Source: Candidatus Nitrosocosmicus sp.
Lineage (GTDB): Archaea; Thermoproteota; Nitrososphaeria; Nitrososphaerales; Nitrososphaeraceae
Direction: 5' to 3'
Assembly: GCA_029194465.1 (NCBI GenBank)
Contig: JARFXS010000010.1
Span: forward strand, 1-56,384
DNA length: 56,384 nt
Below the pieces are notes generated by a model that was not told the DNA's origin, ran no database searches, and saw nothing but the letters and a program-made list of their open reading frames with translations. A program made the position numbers and the translations under genes. Positions 1 to 8,610 of the stretch are shown here, one piece after another (position 1 is the stretch's first letter; each line of letters begins with the position of its first letter).

Positions 1-10
1 CCCATTCAAA

Positions 11-256
11 TTGGATTTCCTAATTTTTATTTTGTTATTCTTGTTCTTGATCAATTTACTATTTGGTAAAGCCTCCAAAATGGATAGCAGCCAGGGTGAG
101 TTTATGATGAGATTCTTGGTCAAATACATGCTAATTCTCCTCATAATATTAGATTCAGCATTTATAGCAGGCGAGATTGGCTTGCTGGCGGGGTCAATTG
201 TGGCATTACTTACAATTCCGTGCATAGTACTCGGGAGATGGATAAACATGACATGA
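11..256 (+). CDS. Small membrane protein, function unknown (5' end uncertain)
   Basis: An 81-residue protein with a very hydrophobic start (residues 2-19) and two more hydrophobic stretches (about 36-52 and 55-76), so probably three membrane segments and almost no soluble part. The frame opens at a TTG only ten bases into the window, so the real start may lie outside it. I recognise no family. It is followed after about 75 bases by another same-strand protein with an N-terminal membrane segment. Codon use looks normal for the window, but a short hydrophobic frame is weak evidence on its own. Confidence 0.45.
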   Translation: MDFLIFILLFLFLINLLFGKASKMDSSQGEFMMRFLVKYMLILLIILDSAFIAGEIGLLAGSIVALLTIPCIVLGRWINMT

Positions 257-331
257 ACGAGTCCTTAGAATCGAACATAAATTCTTTACTTTTTCAATCC
301 AAAATATGGATTTACAAGCTATACCATATGA

Positions 332-937
332 ATGCAAATTAGCCGATTTGGATTACAAATTTTTTTAAAGGGGTTTTCACGAAGTGTATATGACATGAAT
401 ATATCTATTAATTTGGCTTTCCTTTTAAGTATATGTTGCTTCGTAACATCAGCTTTTATCATTATCTGGTCAACAGATATTCAATCCTATAACGCATTTT
501 CTTTCATACCTGAAAAGAATTCGACACTTTCAAATTCCTCCGCAAGCGGTTTTGAAAGTAATCCTATAACTACAATTATCATTCCAAATGAAAATTCCAG
601 ATTAAATGGAAATTCTAGTAATAGCTATAATGTGACTAATGTTCCTATGCAAAGTATTTCACCATTAAATTCATTATCGTCTACTAACACAAGTATAGGA
701 GTATTGGAAGATCAAAGCGATCTGGAATCCTCTAATGATACTATAAAGGCTAATGTTAGCAGTGTAGGAACAAACAATGATGCCCTATCAGATTCTCAAC
801 AAAGAGGCGAATATCTAACTGATAATAGCGGCATACATTATTACAATATCAATAATTGCAGCGAAAAGAAGGGATCATCAGGTATCGGAGATCTGTCTGA
901 ATGTGAAGATGCTGCTAAGGAAATGAGCGAAGAGTAA
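332..937 (+). CDS. Membrane-anchored Ser/Asn-rich extracellular protein, unknown
   Basis: A 201-residue protein with one hydrophobic segment near the N terminus (about residues 27-46), followed by a long low-complexity Ser/Asn/Thr-rich region and a short Cys-containing, acidic C-terminal tail. Several N-x-S/T sequons occur in the region that would lie outside the cell, fitting a glycosylated, membrane-anchored surface protein. An internal ATG at 395 sits just ahead of the hydrophobic segment and is an equally good start. No family is recognised. The C-terminal part (residues about 165-195) has two Cys that could pair. Function unknown; the topology is an inference from composition. Confidence 0.55.
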   Translation: MQISRFGLQIFLKGFSRSVYDMNISINLAFLLSICCFVTSAFIIIWSTDIQSYNAFSFIPEKNSTLSNSSASGFESNPITTIIIPNENSRLNGNSSNSYNVTNVPMQSISPLNSLSSTNTSIGVLEDQSDLESSNDTIKANVSSVGTNNDALSDSQQRGEYLTDNSGIHYYNINNCSEKKGSSGIGDLSECEDAAKEMSEE

Positions 938-1106
938 AAAAGGTCAGAGTCATCTGAGGTGAATTGAGAGTTGTACTGTCCAAAACCTGGATATTTTTTT
1001 ATCTTTACCCTTGCTCAGTTGAATCTTATGGAACACATTCTTTTCTTGTATTTTTCCAAAAAATAGAATAGATGGTTTGCAAAATACTAAATAGTAGGCT
1101 ATTATG

Positions 1107-1475
1107 CTAGGGTGCTAAATTGTCACTTTTAAGACTGCTAATGGTGTTCTTTTCTCTAAAGGCCAATATCCCAGCAATAACAAATAATGCCAATGCAGGT
1201 ACCGCAAACCATTGAATTAGAGCGAAAAGCATTACTCCGCAGGCTATTAATATGCCTCCAACGATTCTATTATTTTTAATCTTAAATGCAGCGATAATGG
1301 CTCCTACGTTTATCCCTATTATAGCTATTGCTATTAGAAGTGCCCAGCCAACAAAAAGTGCCAAAATCGGGATTCCAACAAAGCTATTTATCAGAAAATA
1401 CAACAAGAGCCCAATAAAGGGAATAATGAGTCCTAAGATAGCTGTAATAATGGTTAGCTTTTGGTAGCCTTTCAT
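1107..1475 (-). CDS. Four-helix small membrane protein, unknown
   Basis: A 122-residue protein made of about four hydrophobic helices (roughly residues 8-29, 32-62, 71-84 and 88-106) joined by short loops containing Lys/Arg/Asn, with a polar C-terminal tail. The frame starts at an ATG preceded by an AT-rich stretch. I do not recognise the family; small four-helix proteins of this look are common in thaumarchaeal genomes and usually unnamed. It stands alone, with genes on the other strand on both sides. The overlapping plus-strand frame is a shadow: its composition is Ile/Pro-rich as expected for the reverse reading of membrane helices. Confidence 0.6.
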   Translation of the reverse strand: MKGYQKLTIITAILGLIIPFIGLLLYFLINSFVGIPILALFVGWALLIAIAIIGINVGAIIAAFKIKNNRIVGGILIACGVMLFALIQWFAVPALALFVIAGILAFREKNTISSLKSDNLAP

Positions 1476-1961
1476 ACTTCTATATATTAAGAAAAGTAAT
1501 TAAATCATGATCCTATTTTTCTTTCTTTAATCTGGATAAAAGTTTCTAATGTTTACAATTTGGTAAACATGAGTAGATCTAAAAGGACATTTGTTGAAAG
1601 TTGAAAATTGGGTGACATGTAAGATGCCATCCTTTTTTCCGTTATATTGCCAATCGTGGTGTAATGTGATGCCAACCCTTTCAACAACTTCCAGATTTTC
1701 CAGACGTGTATTGGTTTGAAGGTAAGACATTGGGACATCAAGCAAGGGATTTGGATGTTGTTTTTGCTTGACAACAATGCTTTATTAGATGCAATATTAG
1801 GTGCACCTAACTATAATATAAACAATTTCTTGATTTTCAAATATAAGAATATCACTAAAAAACTAATTGAATGTATAGTTTTAAGCAAGAAAATTCAGTT
1901 TTACTATAATAATCAGATCATTCACTAGTTTTAAATAAGAACTTACGATATCTCATACATT
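1476..1961. other. Gene-free stretch
   Basis: About 490 bases without a convincing gene. Short frames here lack family resemblance or a start context. A small 6-bp hairpin (GTTTAC, six-base loop, GTAAAC) lies near 1552-1569. Nothing else seen. Confidence 0.4.
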
Positions 1962-2108
1962 ATGGCAAAATGTCCATTTTGTAAGGAAGCAATAAATCTA
2001 AGTCAACTTATAACGGAGGAATTCGAAGATGGGGATCTGTTATTCAAGTTCTTGGGCTTGAGTTGTCCTAAGTGCGAGATACTATTAAAAATACAAAAGA
2101 TTGATTAA
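1962..2108 (+). CDS. 48-residue zinc-ribbon microprotein
   Basis: A short frame from ATG at 1962 to TAA at 2106-2108 encodes 48 residues. It has a CPFC pair at residues 4-7 and a CPKC pair at residues 35-38. Two CxxC knuckles separated by about 27 residues are the hallmark of a small zinc ribbon. The rest is acidic in the middle (EEFEDGD) and ends in a Lys-rich tail, with no membrane segment. Such stand-alone ribbons in archaea often bind nucleic acid or act as subunits of larger complexes; the role here is unknown. It precedes the phosphodiesterase gene by about 240 bases, so it is probably transcribed separately. It is easily missed by length cut-offs. Confidence 0.6.
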   Translation: MAKCPFCKEAINLSQLITEEFEDGDLLFKFLGLSCPKCEILLKIQKID

Positions 2109-2349
2109 TACACATTTAATCAATGACTAACTAATCTTAGATTTGCATTTGGGTACATCTTTTTTAGTTAATCATTTTTTATTTCTTTTTTTGGATAAAA
2201 TATGCAATTAAGGGGAATTCATTTCGGATGAATTATTTGGTATTTTCAAATTGACTAAAACGAGGAATCTCATACCAGAGAAGTGAAATGTCTACTATTT
2301 CATTTTATGCATTTATGAAAGCAGAATTTTCTATTGATTAATAAATACT

Positions 2350-3804
2350 ATGACCAACATATTCACTTGTTTGACAAACAACAGTAATAAAAGTTCAAAA
2401 TATATTGTTATTTTAGATCTCGTTGGATTAGGGGTTTCCCACATTGCTTCGTCATCTCAAGATTGTCCTAACATATCAAGTTTGCTTGTTAACGACGGTG
2501 AGTATGGATATATGAAGCCTGTGTTTCCATCAGTTACATGTTCTGTCCAAGCAAGTATTTTGACAGGAAAATATCCAAAGGAACATGGAATTATTTCAAA
2601 TGGTTTTTTTGATAGAGAAAACTTACAGACTTTATTCTGGGAGCAATCTACTAATCTTGTTCAGGCAGAAAAAATTTGGGACACTCTAAAAACCAAAAAT
2701 AACGTTCTCAAATCAGCTCTTTTATTCTGGCAAAACTCTATGTATTCAAATAATGACTACGTTGTTACCCCTCGTCCTATCCATTTAGAAAACGGACAAA
2801 TGGACATGTGGTGTTATTCTAAACCAATAAACTATTACGAAGAAATAAGCAAAGAAATTGGTGAGTTCAATCTGATGAACTACTGGGGGCCATTTTCATC
2901 TATAAAGTCATCTGAATGGATAACGAAATCTGTTCAATACACTATCAAAAACCATCGCCCAAACTTGTTATACGCTTACTTCCCACAACTTGATTATACC
3001 GCTCAGAAATTTGGTTATTCTAGTCCCCAGGTAACAGATGATTTAAAGCATATCGATAATTGCGTCGGTAATATTATAGAAAAGGTTAAGGAAGCTGGTA
3101 TTTTTGATGAAACTCATTTTCTCTTGATTTCTGAGTATGGATTTAACGAGGTTACTGATGCGATACCAATAAATAGAATCCTAAGAGATAAGGGATTACT
3201 TCAAGTAAGAACCATAAAGGGAAAAGAATATATCGACTATGAATATAGTGAGGCCTTTGCAATGGTAGATCATCAAATAGCTCACATTTACATAAATAGT
3301 AGTAACAATATGGACAAAGAGAAGATTAAGACTGCGATCGAAGATATCAGTGGAATCGATATAGTTTGTGATGAGAAAGAAAAACAAAACCTTAACATTG
3401 ATCATGCGAGAAGTGGAGAACTCATTGCCATAGCGGAAAAGGACAAATGGTTTAGTTACTACTGGTGGTATGATGATCATAAAATTAAGAACTCATATAC
3501 TGGTGATACTCCAGATAATGATATTGATAAAGCACCCAGCTTTACTAAAACAGTGGATATTCATAGAAAACCAGGATATGACCCTCTAGATCTATTCATC
3601 GACCCTAAAAGAAAATGCATCTCAACAAATACTAGCCTAATTAGAGGGTCCCATGGAAGACCGTTCAACATTGAATCAGGGGAAGGCTTGTCTGCATTCG
3701 TATCAAACAAAAAAATAGAACATATTGACAAAGAAATTTTCGACGGACATCCAGTAATTAATTGTTTGGATATTTTTGAAATAGTAAGAAAGAACTTTGT
3801 ATAA
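2350..3804 (+). CDS. Type I phosphodiesterase / nucleotide pyrophosphatase family (alkaline phosphatase superfamily)
   Basis: A 484-residue intact protein of the alkaline phosphatase/nucleotide pyrophosphatase superfamily. It opens with a hydrophobic strand ending in an Asp metal ligand (VILDLVGLG, residues 20-28), then the nucleophile loop FPSVTCSVQASILTG around residues 57-71 (the Thr/Ser after SV is the expected nucleophile), LDYTAQKFG and ISEYGFN as later metal-site segments, and a C-terminal RGSHGRP with the last His ligand. The whole length resembles bacterial proteins annotated as alkaline phosphatase family that release phosphate or nucleoside monophosphate from small diesters. There is no signal peptide, so it is probably cytosolic. 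The next gene is a sugar-phosphate isomerase, a pairing reminiscent of the eboE/eboF genes. Substrate unknown. Confidence 0.85.
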   Translation: MTNIFTCLTNNSNKSSKYIVILDLVGLGVSHIASSSQDCPNISSLLVNDGEYGYMKPVFPSVTCSVQASILTGKYPKEHGIISNGFFDRENLQTLFWEQSTNLVQAEKIWDTLKTKNNVLKSALLFWQNSMYSNNDYVVTPRPIHLENGQMDMWCYSKPINYYEEISKEIGEFNLMNYWGPFSSIKSSEWITKSVQYTIKNHRPNLLYAYFPQLDYTAQKFGYSSPQVTDDLKHIDNCVGNIIEKVKEAGIFDETHFLLISEYGFNEVTDAIPINRILRDKGLLQVRTIKGKEYIDYEYSEAFAMVDHQIAHIYINSSNNMDKEKIKTAIEDISGIDIVCDEKEKQNLNIDHARSGELIAIAEKDKWFSYYWWYDDHKIKNSYTGDTPDNDIDKAPSFTKTVDIHRKPGYDPLDLFIDPKRKCISTNTSLIRGSHGRPFNIESGEGLSAFVSNKKIEHIDKEIFDGHPVINCLDIFEIVRKNFV

Positions 3805-3868
3805 GAGGATAGAAAAATTAGATTGCATTTTAGGAGAAAATAATATTATTAATTAAATCAAGAATAAA

Positions 3869-4703
3869 ATGACATTTTCATACTCTATTACTTTATCTTC
3901 ATTTCTAAATATTCAAAAAATGAGATGGAAACCTTAGAAAATCTAAGCCGATTAGGTTTGACAGAAGTGAGTTGTATGGGGAACCAGACGATATGGACTG
4001 GGATCATTTTAGGGATGTCTTGAATTCATTTGACATAAAAGTAATAGGGATCACTGGGATGTGGGGGAGGTCGAGTTCAAATGGATGGAAAAGACGCCTC
4101 CTAAGTAAAGATAAATCAATACTGAAATATTCTGAAGAATATGTGCTAAAGTGCATTAAATTATGTAATTATTTTGAAGGAAAACGAATTAACTTATGTC
4201 TGTTTTCAGATCCGATTTATTCTTTCGACGTTACTCATAGGAACGTCGAGGCAAATAACAAAACAACTGTGTTGTCAAGTTGTGTCCCTTTATTAAACCG
4301 TCTTTTGAAAATCGCTAGAGAAGTGGATGTATCTTTGATGGTCGAGCCACTCAACCGATATTCAACACCTTACTGTAGTAATTATTTAGACGTAACACCG
4401 CTAATCGAAAAATGTGATGAATTAGAACTCATGCTAGATACTTTTCATATGAATATTGAAGAAGATTCTTTTATGGATACAATTCTTAATTCTCAACATA
4501 GTCTTTCTCATATGCACTTTGCTGATAATAACAGGAAGATGCCAGGATTTGGTCATATTGATTTTGACATGATAGTAAAAACCTTAAAAGAAATTTCATA
4601 TAAAGGCAAAATCAGTTTTGAGCCCACAATTTCAAATAGAAATTACTTTCCTGCTGTGAAATTTGGATTGGATCATGTAAAAAAACTTGATTTGAAATAT
4701 TAA
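3869..4703 (+). CDS. Sugar phosphate isomerase/epimerase (xylose isomerase-like TIM barrel), frame broken by two 1-base deletions
   Basis: The C-terminal 243 residues read openly from a TTG at 3972, but family members begin about 35 residues earlier. That N terminus is present: ATG at 3869 gives MTFSYSITLSSFLNIQK, then one A is missing from the A6 run near 3915-3920, then METLENLSRLGLTEV, and one G is missing near 3967 before ELYGEP. Adding both bases gives 278 residues, the normal family size. Metal-site segments expected of the AP endonuclease 2/xylose isomerase fold are visible: VEPLNRY, LDTFHMNIEE, HMHFADNNR and ISFEP. It probably isomerises or epimerises a sugar phosphate or related polyol. 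It lies 64 bases after the phosphodiesterase gene and is likely co-transcribed with it. Confidence 0.8.
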
Positions 4704-4801
4704 ATGTATAAAAATTCTGAAATAATAATTGCATAGAATGAATATATTTCGCAACATATCAATCTTTATTAATAAAGGCAATAGCATACTTACAGATTAT
4801 T

Positions 4802-5032
4802 TTGAGTGAAGCCTATGTATTATTGAATGTTAATTATAAGAAACAATCTAGCGTAATAGATCAAATAAAACAGCTATCTACAGTAAAGACAGTGAAATCT
4901 GTATATGGAATTTATGATCTACTGATCATTTTTGAATCGGATAATTTGCAACAAGTAAAGGGCGAGATAGACGAAAAGTTACCACTTATCGATGGAGTAG
5001 AGAACATGACAACATTGATATCTGTTTCATAA
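4802..5032 (+). CDS. Stand-alone RAM (Lrp/AsnC ligand-binding) domain protein
   Basis: 76 residues that match the beta-alpha-beta-beta-alpha-beta RAM fold of Lrp/AsnC regulators without any helix-turn-helix: an opening strand (AYVLLNVNY), a helix ending in VKTVKSVYGIYDLLIIFE, and a closing VENMTTLISVS. The phrase VYGIYDLLI is typical of the ligand-binding loop. Stand-alone RAM proteins form ring-shaped oligomers that sense amino acids, or act as subunits with a partner. The start is TTG at 4802. A TATA-like stretch with TTTATTAATAAA lies about 30 bases upstream (near 4764-4776). It precedes the thioredoxin-reductase-like gene by 45 bases on the same strand, so the two may be co-transcribed. 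Ligand unknown. Confidence 0.8.
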   Translation: MSEAYVLLNVNYKKQSSVIDQIKQLSTVKTVKSVYGIYDLLIIFESDNLQQVKGEIDEKLPLIDGVENMTTLISVS

Positions 5033-5077
5033 GAAAAGACAAGGAATGTTTGCTTAAGGTAGAATATGGAGTATTGA

Positions 5078-6067
5078 TTGATATTGTCAATAGAAGAATA
5101 TGAAGTTATTATAGTTGGGGCAGGTCCTTCTGGACTTTCAGCTGGCATATTTGTGGCAAGACAGAGGACCAAATGCCTTTTAATTTCAAAGGATTTGGGA
5201 GGGCAGATGAATCTGATTCCTAAACTTGAGAATTATCCTGGAACCATGATGTCAAGTGGCCCACTACTTGCTAAAACTTTGGAAAATCAATATTTGACTT
5301 TCAACGGTGAAATGACTTTTGATACTGTGGAAAAGGTCGATCAAGTCGAAGGAAGTACGGACTTGAAGGTAAAAACAGGACGTTCCGAATATCTTACAAA
5401 ATCATTAATTCTTGCCCCAGGGAAAGTTCCAAATAATTTAGGTGTTGAGAATGAAATCCAATTTCAAAACAAGGGTGTTCATTATTGCACAAAATGTGAT
5501 GCTCCATTTTATCAAGGCAGAACTACTGCTACAGTTGGAGTTGGTGGGTATCTTTTAGAATCGGGAATACTGTTGTCTAGAATGGCGTCAAAGGTTTACC
5601 TGATTTACAGAGGTGGTCAACTGGGGGGAGATAGGGATATGATCGAATCTATTAAGAAGAAAAATAACGTTGAACTAATCCCAAACAGCATGGTAACCCT
5701 AGTTTCAGGTAACAACTCTTTGCAACAAATCCAAATCAAAGACAATGCAGGTGTAGAAAAAATGATAAATGTCGATGGTTTATTTGTTGAAATGGGATCA
5801 AAGATAAATTTAGATTTTGTAAAACATCTTATAAAACTTAACACCAAAGGTGAAATCGAAGTTACTGATGGAGGAAAGACCTCTCACCCTGCCATTTTTG
5901 CATCTGGCGATGCAACTAACATTCCTTATAAGCAGATCGTAGCGGCATGCGGTGACGGTGCGGCCGCAGGGATTTCTGCATTTAATTATGTTGAAAAATT
6001 AAAAGGAAAGCCAGGTATCCGTTCTGATTGGAAGAAAACCATTGGCGATACGGTGTTTCATTACTAG
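5078..6067 (+). CDS. Thioredoxin reductase-like flavoprotein with atypical pyridine-nucleotide site
   Basis: A 329-residue FAD disulfide oxidoreductase. The FAD Rossmann motif GAGPSG is at residues 14-19, the redox pair CTKC at 137-140, and the second FAD motif FASGD near residue 280. These place it with thioredoxin reductases. The NADPH domain is unusual: where TrxB has GGGxSAxEEA it has GVGGYLLESG (154-163), and where TrxB has HRRxxxRA it has YRGGQLGGDRD (177-187). It may therefore not use NADPH; ferredoxin- or F420-dependent archaeal relatives lack the same motif. Start is TTG at 5078, with a second TTG at 5084 giving nearly the same protein. It follows the RAM-domain gene closely. The reductase class is firm; the electron donor is an inference. 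Confidence 0.85.
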   Translation: MILSIEEYEVIIVGAGPSGLSAGIFVARQRTKCLLISKDLGGQMNLIPKLENYPGTMMSSGPLLAKTLENQYLTFNGEMTFDTVEKVDQVEGSTDLKVKTGRSEYLTKSLILAPGKVPNNLGVENEIQFQNKGVHYCTKCDAPFYQGRTTATVGVGGYLLESGILLSRMASKVYLIYRGGQLGGDRDMIESIKKKNNVELIPNSMVTLVSGNNSLQQIQIKDNAGVEKMINVDGLFVEMGSKINLDFVKHLIKLNTKGEIEVTDGGKTSHPAIFASGDATNIPYKQIVAACGDGAAAGISAFNYVEKLKGKPGIRSDWKKTIGDTVFHY

Positions 6068-6179
6068 AATAGATTGTTGGCTTGATTTTCCTTATTTTTT
6101 TAGGCCGGTCAAAGTCATATTTTCCTCCAAATTTCATAAAGAAGTATTAATTGTTATATTTATCCTCGTTGATAAATCA

Positions 6180-6428
6180 TTAGGACCCTGTCTGAGTTTG
6201 ATGTTCTTTATCTTCTAGATACTTTGTTAAGTTCATTGAATAAAATTTTTTCAATGAAGATATATTCTTTTCATATTCATCAAAAACAATAAATAGTGTA
6301 AATTTGATAAAATCTTCCATCTCATTTGAATTTATAGATCCGGATTCAAACAGGTCATTGATAATCTTCTTCAATTTGGTTACCTTTTCTTTCTCTATAC
6401 CGATGCTGATGTTTGTCTGTTGTATCAT
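6180..6428 (-). CDS. Small helical protein, unknown
   Basis: 82 residues, rich in Lys, Glu and Ile, predicted mostly helical, with no membrane segment and no Cys. It starts at ATG and ends in a polar QTQTGS tail. No family recognised. It is convergent with the thioredoxin-reductase-like gene upstream and divergent from the secreted repeat protein at 6792. The amphipathic pattern of residues 10-60 would suit a small oligomeric or DNA-associated protein, but nothing specific can be claimed. It reads as an uninterrupted frame with ordinary codon use. Confidence 0.45.
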   Translation of the reverse strand: MIQQTNISIGIEKEKVTKLKKIINDLFESGSINSNEMEDFIKFTLFIVFDEYEKNISSLKKFYSMNLTKYLEDKEHQTQTGS

Positions 6429-6791
6429 CTAACTCTTGTACTCTATTTAGTATTTATCCTAATCTAGGTAAATTTATAAAGCTATTATGTAGGACAAACC
6501 ATTAAAATATCACAATTTCGATTACGAATACATTCTATTAGGGAAAGGGTGTTTAGGATTGTTGACACATAATTATTTTCGCATAGAGATGAGGAATGCA
6601 GTCTCATGTTGTTAACAATAAATGCATATACAATAGAATTCTCAATATATCTCAATCCAAATCTGAACTGTATTTCAAAATTGTTTTGGCCTGATTGATT
6701 TAATTAGAAGAATTACTAAATAGATTTAGTTAGCAATTTTTTACTGCTACAGTCTTCAAATTTGATCGAAAGTATAAAAATCAAATCCTGA
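6429..6791. other. Divergent intergenic region
   Basis: About 360 AT-rich bases between two divergently read genes, presumably holding both promoters. TATA-like sequence GTATAAAAA is seen at about 6772-6780, 12-20 bases before the downstream start. No gene or structured RNA seen. Confidence 0.35.
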
Positions 6792-7412
6792 GTGTCTATG
6801 ACCAGTACTAAAAGTTTTTCTACAAAAAACGCAGGTGTTCTAGTAGTAGCAATATTTTCCATAGCAATCTCAATTGGACTTAGTCAGGTTTCCACGGCAA
6901 TGGCCCTTGACGACATTTTGAATTGTAAAGAGATTGCAAATGGATCTAACGATCTTAGCACGAAGAATACAAAGTCGTGTGATGAAAAAGTGGATAAAGT
7001 ATCAAAGAATTCGGGGTTGAAATCTGAGAGTGACGATTCTGCATCTTCAAATGATGATGAAGATGTTGATAAAAGTAGTGGAGTGAAAAGTTCTTCAAAT
7101 GATGATGAAGATGTTGATAAAAGTAGTGGAGTGAAAAGCGAGGCCAACAGTGTTCTCACAGCAGGTCCAGCTGTAGCATCACCAGATGACCACATCATTA
7201 AACCAATCAACCTAAACAAGGGCACAGAATCAGATGAGCCACTTAAAACAAACGCTGATAAGAACAAAGAATCAATCGAATCCTCACCAAAGCAAATATT
7301 TCAAGATAAATTGGATTTGAGCCACCAATTTGATAGGAATCCAAATACTGGTGTGTCAGAATTGTATGAATCGTTTGATTTACCCTATACCGCAATATAC
7401 AAAAATCAATAA
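6792..7412 (+). CDS. Secreted acidic repeat protein, unknown
   Basis: 206 residues with an N-terminal signal-like helix (about residues 14-36, ending in an A-x-A type site STAMA) and a polar, Asp/Ser/Lys-rich body. Two adjacent 16-residue repeats (SSNDDEDVDKSSGVKS) are encoded by a 48-bp tandem repeat. The acidic repeats could bind divalent cations, but that is speculation. The start is GTG at 6792 with an ATG two codons later. Two Cys (in NCKE and SCDE) flank a short segment just after the signal and may form a disulfide. No family recognised; small secreted, repeat-bearing proteins of this kind are common and lineage-specific in thaumarchaea. Confidence 0.6.
   Translation: MSMTSTKSFSTKNAGVLVVAIFSIAISIGLSQVSTAMALDDILNCKEIANGSNDLSTKNTKSCDEKVDKVSKNSGLKSESDDSASSNDDEDVDKSSGVKSSSNDDEDVDKSSGVKSEANSVLTAGPAVASPDDHIIKPINLNKGTESDEPLKTNADKNKESIESSPKQIFQDKLDLSHQFDRNPNTGVSELYESFDLPYTAIYKNQ
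7044..7139 (+). repeat. Two-copy 48-bp tandem repeat inside a coding region
   Basis: Units 7044-7091 and 7092-7139 are identical at 47 of 48 positions (only the last base differs, T against C). The unit is a multiple of three and adds one 16-residue acidic repeat per copy, so copy number can change without breaking the frame. Confidence 0.95.
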
Positions 7413-7652
7413 ACTGCTACATTCCTTACCTTTTTTTGAATCCTTTTTTAACTAATGCTATCATAGTGAATTGACTAAATTAGATAATAATTTGTTCTTG
7501 AACACATGTTTCCTGTACCTCCTACTTCATATCTAGTTTGGATTGTGAGTCAGTAACCTAAATAGATAATGCTAGACCTGGATTATTTCTAGCCCTTAGA
7601 AAATAAATGTAGCTCTCATCTAAACTACCATGGTTGTATTTTGATACTTTAA

Positions 7653-8270
7653 CTAGACAGTATGTATTAAATCTGTAAGATTTCTCTTTGGTTTGGGAAT
7701 TAGCATTTTCTTTGGATATCCCATGCATAAGATAGAGGAAGGTGCTAAATCAGTACCAACTACTTCTTTCAGTAAGTGTTCATTAAACATGCCTATCCAT
7801 ATGGAGCTTAATCCTAATGCATGAGAAGCTAATTGGGCATAGCCAGCAGCAAGAGTGGCATCTTGAATAGAAAATTTATTTATCACTTCCGGATGAAAAT
7901 TTAACTTAATTCGTGAGGGGTTAGAACAAAACACCAAAACTAATGGTGCATTTACATAAGGTTGGTTATTAGCAGCTTTTATCAGGTCATGTTTTAATTG
8001 AGTGTTTTTGATATGATAAATTTCAAAACCTTGGAATCCACCGGCAGTGGGGGCCGTGTCAGCTGCAGCAAAAATTATATCGATTTTCCAATCCTCTATT
8101 TCTCTTTCCTCAAATTTTCTTTGTGAACGTCTATTTAGCATGACGTTAAAAATATTACTACCTAGCACATCGTCAATTTCTGATTTTTCCTGAGGTGTAG
8201 GTTCCTTTGGATACACTTTTGGTAGTATGTCTGAGGGGAACATACTTTCCAAAATTTTGTTATCTTCCAA
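7653..8270 (-). CDS. Nitroreductase family protein
   Basis: A 205-residue FMN-dependent nitroreductase-like protein. It has the N-terminal MLNRRSQRKFEE segment (family pattern RRSxRxF, phosphate and FMN contacts) near residues 44-55, the APTAGGFQGFEIY loop near 72-84, the central APLVLVFC strand, and the C-terminal ILCMGYPKK strand typical of the family. Members reduce nitroaromatics, quinones or flavins, or act in dehalogenation and cofactor metabolism; the sequence does not say which. The start is TTG, giving a roughly 40-residue N-terminal extension (MEDNKILESMFPSD...) before the first family motif. It stands alone and is divergent from the Gln/Asn-rich secreted protein gene. A second family member (BluB-like) lies at 51364. 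Confidence 0.85.
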   Translation of the reverse strand: MEDNKILESMFPSDILPKVYPKEPTPQEKSEIDDVLGSNIFNVMLNRRSQRKFEEREIEDWKIDIIFAAADTAPTAGGFQGFEIYHIKNTQLKHDLIKAANNQPYVNAPLVLVFCSNPSRIKLNFHPEVINKFSIQDATLAAGYAQLASHALGLSSIWIGMFNEHLLKEVVGTDLAPSSILCMGYPKKMLIPKPKRNLTDLIHTV

Positions 8271-8610
8271 TATCAGTTATAGTTAGGAGTTATTAAAAAA
8301 GATTACAGATTGAAAAAATAAGTTCGATTTAAATATTCAAAACTATTTTTATTTTATGAATTTAGATTGTACCGTTCAAGTTATTTTATACTAATATGTA
8401 ACAAAGTTCTATTTAAAAGAAATGATAAAATTTTGCATATAATTTAAATAATCAAATGTATCTTAAATTATTACCTTAGTTTGTAATGGTCTTATATACC
8501 AGTAGCATTTTCTATTTTATTTGCTTAAAAGATGAATATGTATTAATTTGGGTTTGATTTCCAATATAATAATCTTTATATTTTTGTGTCTTATTCTAAA
8601 TAAGATACAC
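8271..8610. other. AT-rich divergent promoter region
   Basis: About 340 very AT-rich bases between the nitroreductase (minus) and the secreted protein (plus). Contains the TATA-like element at 8491-8500. An alternative start at TTG 8548 would add a hydrophobic extension, but the ATG at 8611 fits the signal peptide better. Confidence 0.4.
8491..8500 (+). promoter_or_regulatory. Candidate TATA box
   Basis: CTTATATACC matches an archaeal TATA element. It would start transcription near 8520-8525, leaving a leader of about 90 bases before the ATG at 8611. Confidence 0.35.

Noticed and set aside
6884..7267. 127-codon minus-strand frame with repeated LLSTSSSSFEE segments
   Set aside because: Reverse reading of the 48-bp tandem repeat in the secreted protein gene; the plus-strand frame has a signal peptide and sensible composition.
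8548..8610. Upstream TTG start for the Gln/Asn-rich secreted protein
   Set aside because: It would place a second hydrophobic run before the normal signal peptide; the ATG at 8611 gives a standard Lys-plus-hydrophobic start.
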